Both the position numbers and the translations under genes were made by a program. Shown piece after piece: positions 1 through 5,506 of a DNA stretch of 7,339 bases (positions are counted from its first letter, which is position 1; every line of letters begins with the position of its first letter). The notes below the pieces were generated by a model. That model saw only the letters and a program-made list of their open reading frames with translations. It had not been told where the DNA came from and made no database searches. Origin of the DNA: CAZPEV01 sp964585635. Its GTDB lineage: Bacteria > Zixibacteria > MSB-5A5 > GN15 > JAAZOE01. The stretch covers positions 1-7,339 of the forward strand of contig CAZPEV010000165.1 of the NCBI GenBank assembly GCA_964585635.1. The letters are read 5' to 3'.

Positions 1-3
1 AAG

Positions 4-1371
4 TCAACGCTTGGCATCGATCTCGTATTTTTTGATCTTATCGAACAAGGTCGTGTAATCGATCTTCAAAATCTGCGCGCAGCGACGCTTGTTGCCGCGC
101 ACCTGATTCAGCACGCGGATTATCGCCGCCCGCTCCGCCTGCGCCTGGGCATGCGTCCCGATCTCCTTCAGGCCGGCCCCCTCGCGCATATGAATGTCGG
201 TGTTCGATGACAACCGGATGGCAATATGCTCCGGCCGAATCTTGCGGCCGTCGGAGAGGATGATCGCCCGCTCGATGGTGTTTTCCAGCTCGCGGACGTT
301 GCCCGGCCAATGATATTTTTCCATCAACGCCTGCGCCTCGGCCGACAGCGACATCGGCTTCTTGTTCATCTCGCGGCAATAGCGGTGGATGAAGAACTCG
401 GCCAGCTCCGGGATGTCGTCGCGCCGTTCGCGCAAAGGCGGGATCGTAATTGGGAAAACCGACAGCCGGTAATACAGGTCCTCGCGAAATTTCTTTTGGG
501 CGATCAATTCTTTCAAATCGGTGTTGGAGGCGGCGATAACCCGGGTGTCGATCTTGGTCAGCCGGGTGCCTCCCAGGCGTTCGATCGTCCGCTCCTGAAG
601 CACCCGCAACAGCTTGGCCTGCAGAGCGATATCCATGTCGCCGATTTCATCGAGGAAGACCGTGCCTTCATCGGCGATCTCGAATTTTCCAATCTTGCGC
701 GCCACCGATCCGGTATAGGCTCCCCGCTCCGACCCGAACAGCTCGTTTTCCAGCAGCTCCCGCGGAATCGCGGCGCAGTTGATGGCGATAAACGGCTTGC
801 TCTTTCGAGGCGACAGGTTATGAATAGCCCGGGCGAACAACTCCTTGCCGGTTCCGGACTCGCCTTGCAGCAGCACCGAGGTGTCGGAAAACGATACCTT
901 CTGAACCAGGCTCATGACCTCGATAATCTTTTCGTTCCGCCCGATAATCTCCCCCATCCCCAGTCGGACGCCGATTTCCTCCCGTAGCATCTCGTTTTCG
1001 GCGACAATCCGCTGGCTCTGCAGCGCCTTGTCCACCAAGACCAGCATCTGTTCGGTGTCAAACGGCTTGGTCAAAAAGTCGATGGCCCCGTTTTTCATGG
1101 CCGACACCGCCGTCTCTATCGTGCCGTAGGCCGTCATGACAATCACGGCCATGTCGCCGTTGATCTCCCTGAGCGCCGACAGCACCGTCAGGCCGTCCAT
1201 ATCCGGCATCTTGAGGTCGGTGATAACCAGATCGAACGGTTTCTGCTTGGCCTTCTCGATCCCCTCCGGGCCGGTGGCCGCCGTCTCGACCGCATATCCC
1301 TCCTCGGCCAGGGTCTGAGCCATCATCTGGCGCATCGCATCTTTATCATCGATGACGAGAATAGAAGACAT
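4..1371 (-). CDS. NtrC-family sigma-54-dependent response regulator
   Basis: A 455-aa transcription activator of two-component systems. When phosphorylated by a sensor kinase it should oligomerise, hydrolyse ATP and open sigma-54 promoters. Three domains are visible. The receiver (about 3-118) has the acidic pair D8/D9, phospho-acceptor D52 in TDLKMPDMDG, T80 and K102. The AAA+ domain (about 141-378) has Walker A GESGTGKE (170-177), a sigma-54-contact loop GAYTGS (217-222), Walker B VFLDE (238-242), arginine-finger candidates R296 and R302, and WPGNVRELEN (355-364) with the sensor-2 arginine R360. The Fis-type helix-turn-helix lies at about 415-450. Length and order are normal for the family and the gene is complete. 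The start is supported by AAGGAG at 1377-1382, five bases before the ATG. The contact loop reads GAYTGS rather than the consensus GAFTGA. It lies 197 bp downstream of the nuclease gene on the same strand. No kinase is in the window, so the signal and target genes are unknown. The family call is very secure. Confidence 0.97.
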   Translation of the reverse strand: MSSILVIDDKDAMRQMMAQTLAEEGYAVETAATGPEGIEKAKQKPFDLVITDLKMPDMDGLTVLSALREINGDMAVIVMTAYGTIETAVSAMKNGAIDFLTKPFDTEQMLVLVDKALQSQRIVAENEMLREEIGVRLGMGEIIGRNEKIIEVMSLVQKVSFSDTSVLLQGESGTGKELFARAIHNLSPRKSKPFIAINCAAIPRELLENELFGSERGAYTGSVARKIGKFEIADEGTVFLDEIGDMDIALQAKLLRVLQERTIERLGGTRLTKIDTRVIAASNTDLKELIAQKKFREDLYYRLSVFPITIPPLRERRDDIPELAEFFIHRYCREMNKKPMSLSAEAQALMEKYHWPGNVRELENTIERAIILSDGRKIRPEHIAIRLSSNTDIHMREGAGLKEIGTHAQAQAERAAIIRVLNQVRGNKRRCAQILKIDYTTLFDKIKKYEIDAKR

Positions 1372-1383
1372 TGTTACTCCTTG

Positions 1384-1457
1384 CCTGATTCATCGGCCGC
1401 GCAGGACCACCCTGCTCGTATAAATATATCGGCCGATTCCCATACTGCTGAATCAGG
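1384..1457 (-). promoter_or_regulatory. Nested dyad and weak candidate promoter before the response regulator gene
   Basis: A perfect 9-bp inverted repeat, CCTGATTCA (1384-1392) and TGAATCAGG (1449-1457), brackets the region just upstream of the regulator's Shine-Dalgarno. Inside it are a 5-bp hairpin, GCAGG-ACCAC-CCTGC (1401-1415), and two copies of ATCGGCCG (1392-1399 and 1428-1435). The second copy belongs to the palindrome ATCGGCCGAT (1428-1437). Read on the minus strand, the AT-rich island at 1419-1430 offers TATATT (1423-1428) as a -10-like hexamer, but the matching -35 (TTCAGC) is poor. The dyad may be an operator, perhaps for autoregulation, or a leader stem next to the ribosome site. 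No sigma-54 type -24/-12 element was found here. The inverted repeats are seen directly; the function is inferred. Confidence 0.35.
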
Positions 1458-1540
1458 TTTCCTGTACGATTTTCCAACAGATTCTTGTCATCGCCGCCGG
1501 CTCTGCGGCCCGGCCAATGGAGCAAGGCTACGGGGCATCA

Positions 1541-1554
1541 CCATCTATAGATGG
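1541..1554. repeat. Perfect 14-bp palindrome downstream of the nuclease gene
   Basis: CCATCTATAGATGG is a perfect palindrome 14 bases past the stop codon of the thermonuclease-like gene. As RNA it gives a 5-bp stem with a TATA loop. No T-tract follows on the minus strand, so it is not a standard intrinsic terminator. It could be a protein-binding site or an mRNA 3'-end stem. The 197-bp gap also holds a GC-rich inverted repeat, GCCGG (1496-1500) with CCGGC (1510-1514). No other feature was seen there apart from the dyad nearer the regulator start. Confidence 0.4.
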
Positions 1555-1568
1555 CAGCAGAAAACGGA

Positions 1569-2207
1569 TTATGGCTGGCAGTTGCGGCAGGGAGAAAAAC
1601 CGTCGTAGCAGGCGGTCTCGCGGGTCTTGAAGACGATCCGGTCTTTGTCGGATAGCCTTTGCACCGACTCGCACTCCGGACGATGAAACCGCATCGACTC
1701 GCGGTTGGCAACATAATAGGGGGAGTTCAGGTGCGGCAGCGACCAGATGCCCCGGTTGGAATCCATCGCCCGCCGCTGCGCCGCCAAGAGACGGTCGATC
1801 ACCGGCTGGTTGGATTTGTTGTCCGGAAATATGTACATGCGCCCCAGCCCGCCGGATAGAATAGCCTCATTGACCAACACGGTGTCATCCAGATAGATAT
1901 AGGCCAAAAGACGGCCATAGCTGTCCCGTGTGCGTTTATCATGCCGCAAAGAGATTGTCTTATTGAGGACCATTCGCATAAGAAAAACCTTGGCGGAATC
2001 ATAGAACGGCTCCCCTTTTTCCGGAGTGTCGATTCCCAAAAGCCGAACCATCTCCTTGCTCCCCAATTCGGCGGTGTCACCATCGATGACGCGAGTGACC
2101 ACCATGGGCCCCGGCGCCTGCCGCCCCTGCCCGGTCCAGTAACGCACCCCGAGGGCGACCAGCAGGACCGCCAACGCGACCAGATATCGGATTTGCCGTC
2201 GCCTCAT
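1569..2207 (-). CDS. Membrane-anchored thermonuclease-like (SNase) protein with C-terminal Cys/His metal-binding tail
   Basis: A 212-aa staphylococcal-nuclease-fold protein, probably a Ca2+-dependent phosphodiesterase on DNA or RNA acting outside the cytoplasm. The N-terminus is MRRRQIR followed by a hydrophobic stretch (about 8-20), a signal anchor or signal peptide. The nuclease domain (about 35-156) shows VIDGDT (D42, D44), VRLLGIDTPE (R55, D60, E63) and YGR (R99). These match the family's metal-binding and catalytic Asp/Arg/Glu/Arg set. The tail (about 163-212) carries H175-x3-C179 and C207-x2-C210, with C200 nearby. This resembles the Ada-like zinc-binding segment found at the end of some bacterial thermonucleases. 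The ATG overlaps the TGA of the upstream sbcC-like gene (ATGA), and GAGG just before the start lies inside that gene, implying translational coupling. Having an exported nuclease coupled to a cytoplasmic ATPase is odd. The fold call is strong; the substrate and the role with SbcC are unknown. Confidence 0.9.
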   Translation of the reverse strand: MRRRQIRYLVALAVLLVALGVRYWTGQGRQAPGPMVVTRVIDGDTAELGSKEMVRLLGIDTPEKGEPFYDSAKVFLMRMVLNKTISLRHDKRTRDSYGRLLAYIYLDDTVLVNEAILSGGLGRMYIFPDNKSNQPVIDRLLAAQRRAMDSNRGIWSLPHLNSPYYVANRESMRFHRPECESVQRLSDKDRIVFKTRETACYDGFSPCRNCQP

Positions 2208-4606
2208 TTTCCCTCGCTTATCGTCGCCCGGCTGAAACCGGAGCGGTCGACCTCGACCGCAATGATATGCTCGACCATCTCTTTGACATCATCAATATGC
2301 GACACAATAATAATCTGTTGAAAGCGGTTCCTCAGGCGATTCAATCCCTCGATAATCATCCGCTGTCGTTCGGTATCCTGCGAGCCGAAAACTTCGTCAA
2401 GGATAATGAAGCTGTGGTCGATCCCGGCCGAGGTTGCCATCTCCACCGAAATGGCCAGCCGGAAACAGAGGTTGAGCAGGTCGATCTCCCCGCCGGAGAA
2501 CCGGGTGATCGGAAATTTCTCGCCGCGATCATAAAGGCAGAGGCTATAATCCTCATCCAGCTCCACCTCCTGGTACCGCCCGCCGGTCATTTCATGGAAA
2601 AGCTCGGACGTATGCCGGGACAGCGCCGGTCGGATCCGTCCGATCAAATGAACCCTAAAATCGGCAAACAGAAGGGATAGCTTCTCCAAATAGGTCCAAT
2701 TCTCCCGCCGACGGCTGATCTCGGCTTTGGCCGTTTCGTAGTTTGCCAGTCTTTCGGAGAGGGTTCCGGCGGACGCCATCAGCAACCGCATATCTCCATC
2801 CACGCGTTCCAGGCGGAGGCGGGCATCGGACACCTGCTGGCGGGCCTGGACCAGATCACTCTGCCCCTTCCGATATATCGCCTCATCAAATCCGAGGAGT
2901 TTCTTCTCGGCCGCCAGGTTGGCCAGGACCGTCTCGGACTCGTTCAGCTCGGTCCTTCGCTTCTGCAGGACCGCTTCGGCCTCCGAACGATGAGACATCC
3001 GTTCGGAAAGGCGGATGAATTCATCCCGCTGCTTCAACCGCTCCCGATTGACCGTCTCCAAGGCCGTCAAGCGATCCCGGTCAAACGCGATCGGGCCGAT
3101 CTCCGCCAGTCGTTTGCCGGTCTCGCCGATAGTCGCCTCAGATTCCTTGATGGCGTTTTCCAGCGCAGTCAGCCGCGCCGTGGCAGCGGCCGCCTCCTGC
3201 TCCAGCCGGGTGAGCCTTTCCATTTCCTTCCTTAATTGCTCGATCCCGGCGGCCACGATCCCCCCTTCTTTCTCGATTTCCGCCAACCGATGCCTCGATG
3301 GCTCACCCTTCTTCTGAAGCGTCAAAAGCTCCTCATCAAAATGGCGCTCTATCTCCTCGTAATCGCTGCCAAACGGACGCAGGCAGGACTGACAGACCGC
3401 CTTGGGGCCGAGCTTTTGAATCTCCCCTTTCTGCTTCTGCAGCCGTTCCATATCTTTCGTGATCACCTTGAGGTCTGACGTCGCCTCGCGATATTCATTC
3501 CGGAGCCGTTCCCGGTTCGACTCACCATCGGCCAGGGCCGCGGAGAGACTGTCTTTGGCCGACAGCTCCCTGGCCAGGCCGGCGACCTGATCCTGAAGTT
3601 CAGTCCGTTCTTTGGTACGGTCGGCGATCACCTTCTGCCGCCGTTCGTTATCGGATAGCAGGCGATCTCGTTCTTGCGCCAATATCTCCGCCTGCTTCAA
3701 CGTTTCGACCTCCTGGCGGAGCAATTCTATGCCCTGCACCTGTTCGGCCAACGGCCCCAGCTTCTCGGCGACTTGGCCCAGCTCAGCGACCTCCGCTGCC
3801 AGGCGGTTGATATCTATAGATAGAGCGTTGTTTTGGGCCGTCAGAACCGAAATCTGCCGATCCAATTGGATATTCCTGAGTTCGTCCTCGCGCAACTTTG
3901 TGCCCTGTTGCTCCAGAACCAGTACCTGCGCCCCGATCTGCCGCAATTCTTCCTGCCCGGTCGTTTTGGTTTTCTCTTGCGCCTCCAGGTCGGCCCGGGT
4001 CCGGCTCAATTCCTCAGCCACCTGGGTCGGATCGATCTGGCGGCTTTCGAGAAGCTCGATTGCCTGGCGGGTCGACTTGATATCATCTTTAAGAAGCACA
4101 ATCGCCTGATCGAGCCGGCCGACCCCCAGCATGGCCGCCAGATGATCCTTGCGGTCGGCGGGTCGGGCATCCGTCAGAACATTCAGCTCCCGCTGCCGGG
4201 CAAAGAAGCTGGATAGGAATCCCTTGAGATCAAGGCCAATGAGCTTGATGACATACTCGTCGACTTCACGGGTGGTGACCGCCCCCAACTGTCCCTCCTG
4301 GACCAGCAGCGCCTCGGAACGATTGGTGCGCCCGATCAACGATCGGGTCAGGGTAACCGCTTTGCCTCCTAATTCGAACGTGAGTTTGACTTCACAGGGC
4401 TGGCTTGGCGCTGCGGTCTGACACCTGATCCCTTCTTTGGAGGTCCTGGCTGCCCGATTTCCATACAGGCACCAGAGGAGCGCCTCCAATATGGTCGATT
4501 TGCCGGCGCCGTTCCGCCCCACAATCCCCGTAAGGCCATAAGGAAAGATGACTTCCTGGGTCTGGTATTGTCGAAAGTTGGTAAGCCGCAGCGACCGGAG
4601 AATCAT
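2204..4606 (-). CDS. sbcC: SbcC/Rad50-type zinc-hook SMC-like ATPase
   Basis: An 800-aa ABC-type ATPase of the SbcC/Rad50 family. These proteins normally bind the SbcD/Mre11 nuclease and process DNA ends and hairpins in the cytoplasm. The N-terminal half-domain starts in the usual way (RLTNFRQYQ) and has Walker A GRNGAGKST (30-38). Two long charged coiled-coil arms (about 170-400 and 410-640) flank a zinc hook, C405-Q-S-C408, almost exactly midway, so the arms are about equal. The C-terminal half has the ABC signature FSGGE (703-707), Walker B FIILDEVF (733-740, D737/E738) and the switch histidine H770. All ATPase elements are present. The length is short next to E. coli SbcC (over 1000 aa) but normal for shorter Rad50-like members. 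The first Met fits the family start, yet no Shine-Dalgarno is visible before it. It is the first gene of its operon. No sbcD precedes it; a divergent intergenic region does. Downstream it overlaps the thermonuclease gene by 4 bp. Confidence 0.93.
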   Translation of the reverse strand: MILRSLRLTNFRQYQTQEVIFPYGLTGIVGRNGAGKSTILEALLWCLYGNRAARTSKEGIRCQTAAPSQPCEVKLTFELGGKAVTLTRSLIGRTNRSEALLVQEGQLGAVTTREVDEYVIKLIGLDLKGFLSSFFARQRELNVLTDARPADRKDHLAAMLGVGRLDQAIVLLKDDIKSTRQAIELLESRQIDPTQVAEELSRTRADLEAQEKTKTTGQEELRQIGAQVLVLEQQGTKLREDELRNIQLDRQISVLTAQNNALSIDINRLAAEVAELGQVAEKLGPLAEQVQGIELLRQEVETLKQAEILAQERDRLLSDNERRQKVIADRTKERTELQDQVAGLARELSAKDSLSAALADGESNRERLRNEYREATSDLKVITKDMERLQKQKGEIQKLGPKAVCQSCLRPFGSDYEEIERHFDEELLTLQKKGEPSRHRLAEIEKEGGIVAAGIEQLRKEMERLTRLEQEAAAATARLTALENAIKESEATIGETGKRLAEIGPIAFDRDRLTALETVNRERLKQRDEFIRLSERMSHRSEAEAVLQKRRTELNESETVLANLAAEKKLLGFDEAIYRKGQSDLVQARQQVSDARLRLERVDGDMRLLMASAGTLSERLANYETAKAEISRRRENWTYLEKLSLLFADFRVHLIGRIRPALSRHTSELFHEMTGGRYQEVELDEDYSLCLYDRGEKFPITRFSGGEIDLLNLCFRLAISVEMATSAGIDHSFIILDEVFGSQDTERQRMIIEGLNRLRNRFQQIIIVSHIDDVKEMVEHIIAVEVDRSGFSRATISEGK

Positions 4607-4656
4607 GCCGTCAATTTGCGCCCCCGGGGAGGAAAAAGCAAGGGCAAAGGATTATT

Positions 4657-4671
4657 CGGCGGCGACCGCCG
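4657..4671 (-). repeat. GC-rich hairpin in the sbcC upstream region
   Basis: CGGCGG (4657-4662) and CCGCCG (4666-4671) form a perfect 6-bp stem with a 3-base loop, about 50 bp upstream of the sbcC start. It would lie in the sbcC leader if transcription starts further upstream. Nearby are weaker dyads: GGAC/GTCC around 4680-4693, and GTCGA/TCGAC around 4698-4715. No convincing minus-strand promoter could be placed in 4607-4778, and no coding region was seen there. The function is unknown. Confidence 0.3.
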
Positions 4672-4778
4672 GCCAAGCCCGGACATCCCCGTCCAATGTC
4701 GACAATCAGCTCGACGGCCGCGGGGCCATATTTATCGGCCGGGGGTGGCTTTTTCGCCCCTTCCCGGCAAAAAAAGGC

Positions 4779-4806
4779 TTGACAGAATGAGGGTTTCTCA
4801 TATCTT
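4779..4806 (+). promoter_or_regulatory. Sigma-70-like promoter with a dyad in the spacer
   Basis: A consensus -35 TTGACA (4779-4784) is followed by a 16-bp spacer and a -10 TATCTT (4801-4806), which keeps the three most conserved -10 bases. An alternative -10, TCTTAT (4803-4808), gives an 18-bp spacer. Transcription would begin near 4813 and run right, toward the secreted-protein gene about 630 bp away. The spacer and edge of the -10 hold an inverted repeat, ATGAG-N5-CTCAT (4787-4801), placed where a repressor could block polymerase. It is the best plus-strand promoter in the intergenic region. The motif is seen directly; activity and regulation are inferred. Confidence 0.55.
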
Positions 4807-4905
4807 ATGCCTAGGTGTGTGTTAAAAGGTTGCCGGGGATTATGAGCCCTAAAGTTTCCCACAGGTAGCCGCCAAGATTACCTCTTTGCTGACCTTTGAT
4901 GTACG

Positions 4906-4947
4906 GTAAAAACGCAAGTCACTTGAGCCAGTGCTTGTGGTTTTTAC
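4906..4947. promoter_or_regulatory. Strong hairpin with flanking A- and T-tracts, bidirectional-terminator-like
   Basis: The arms 4906-4923 and 4930-4947 pair over 17 bp (one G-T), with single-base bulges at T4919 and G4939 and a 6-base loop at 4924-4929. The lower stem is a run of A (4908-4912) against a run of T (4941-4945), the layout of a bidirectional intrinsic terminator. It sits about 95 nt after the predicted start of the plus-strand transcript, where premature termination or attenuation could act. TTGTGG (4935-4940) in its 3' arm can instead pair with CCACAA (5001-5006). The core stem is only moderately GC-rich, so it may instead be a structural helix. Confidence 0.4.
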
Positions 4948-5419
4948 AGGGGTCGCCTAAAGGACTGCTAAAGTATTGCGCGCCAACCGGCGCGATGTAG
5001 CCACAACCCCTCAGACGCGGCAACGCGGCTGGTATATCCGTCAGGTGTCCACCAAATATCTTCCACGAGAAATATCTCTACATTCTGTTTATATACTAGT
5101 TTAGGAGGTGACGTTTTTAACCGGTTCCACCAAGCCTTTTGTAAGAGACAGGTGCGATAACGAAAACACAACGTTTTGGAGTTATACGTCAACCTCTAGC
5201 AGATTTGACAACTAGAGAAAAGCCTTTAACTCCTTACTCCGTGATAGGAATACTAAGAATTAATCGTTTTGGTTTGTACCCGCCCATCCCTAGACAAGAT
5301 CCGCGGGTGTAAACATCCAAAAACACCGGTAAACCGGTGGAACATTTGAGGTATCAAAAAATCGACTGGATTGCCGATGTAATGGTAAAGGATGTTATCA
5401 AAACGAAGGTTCTCAGCTC

Positions 5420-5443
5420 TTTCCTAATTTAAGGAGGAAATAA
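5420..5443 (+). promoter_or_regulatory. Strong Shine-Dalgarno with an adjacent anti-SD stem
   Basis: AAGGAGG (5431-5437) lies six bases before the ATG at 5444 and sets the start of the secreted-protein gene. TTTCCT (5420-5425) just upstream can pair with AGGAGG (5432-5437, two G-T pairs) across a 6-base loop, covering the ribosome site. TTTCC can also pair with GGAAA (5436-5440). Such a stem could lower translation until it is opened. The Shine-Dalgarno is certain by inspection; control by the stem is inferred, and the stem alone is weak. Confidence 0.6.
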
Positions 5444-5506
5444 ATGTCTAAGAAACTGTTAATCGCAGTACTTACTCTAGGGTTACTGTTTGCCTTAAGT
5501 GGTGCG
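5444..5506 (+). other. Sec signal peptide coding segment
   Basis: It encodes residues 1-21, with a basic start, a Leu/Ala/Val/Ile core and a predicted cut after S-G-A. Codon use differs from the rest of the gene: TTA occurs three times and CTA once within 18 codons, while the body from about 5666 to 7264 has no TTA, CTA or TCA codon in frame. Confidence 0.8.

Larger units (their letters stand above)
4813..5443 (+). ncRNA. Candidate long structured 5' leader RNA (or independent ncRNA)
   Basis: About 630 nt between the promoter and the secreted-protein start hold no convincing ORF but many complementary segments. Visible helices are: 4906-4923 with 4930-4947 (17 bp); AGGGGT 4948-4953 with ACCCCT 5006-5011; inside that GCTA 4967-4970 with TAGC 4998-5001, and CGCGCC 4979-4984 with GGCGCG 4989-4994; CGCG 5016-5019 and 5024-5027 closing a GCAA tetraloop (GNRA type); 5028-5037 with 5091-5100; 5105-5114 with 5186-5196; ATAAC 5157-5161 with GTTAT 5181-5185, containing AAAAC 5163-5167 with GTTTT 5173-5177; CTCTAG 5194-5199 with CTAGAG 5212-5217; ACCCGC 5278-5283 with GCGGGT 5303-5308; and CACCGG 5324-5329 with CCGGTG 5334-5339. 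Several are mutually exclusive. Composition is AT-richer than the flanking genes. I could not match it to tmRNA, RNase P RNA, 6S, SRP RNA or a riboswitch class I know. The pairings are seen; transcription and function are inferred. Confidence 0.45.

Noticed and set aside
226..987. 253-codon plus-strand open frame
   Set aside because: Shadow of the response regulator gene, whose domains are unmistakable on the minus strand.
4640..4690. Possible minus-strand promoter for sbcC (TTGGCC with AATAAT)
   Set aside because: The spacer is only about 14 bp and the -35 match is weak; not enough to call.
4611..4862. 83-codon minus-strand open frame ending just before sbcC, considered as an sbcD remnant
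   Set aside because: No phosphoesterase motifs of SbcD/Mre11, composition like random GC-rich sequence, and it spans the plus-strand promoter.
4842..4868. Eight-residue leader-peptide ORF MSPKVSHR before the terminator-like hairpin
   Set aside because: The layout would suit attenuation, but the ribosome site is weak and there is no run of one regulatory amino acid.
4899..5000. 33-codon plus-strand ORF (MYGKNASHL...)
   Set aside because: No Shine-Dalgarno and it coincides with the strong hairpin and nested stems, so it is more likely structured RNA than coding.
4968..5192. 74-codon minus-strand open frame in the intergenic region
   Set aside because: It begins with TTG, lacks a spaced Shine-Dalgarno, shows no familiar motif and lies across several RNA-like helices.
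5205..5233. Second TTGACA (5205-5210) as a nearer promoter for the secreted-protein gene
   Set aside because: No acceptable -10 at 16-18 bp, and the hexamer lies in the loop of the CTCTAG/CTAGAG hairpin.
4813..5443. Known RNA classes: tmRNA, RNase P RNA, 6S, SRP RNA, group I/II intron core, c-di-GMP, TPP, FMN, SAM and cobalamin riboswitches
   Set aside because: The conserved signature segments of these classes could not be found by eye. A covariance-model search would settle this.
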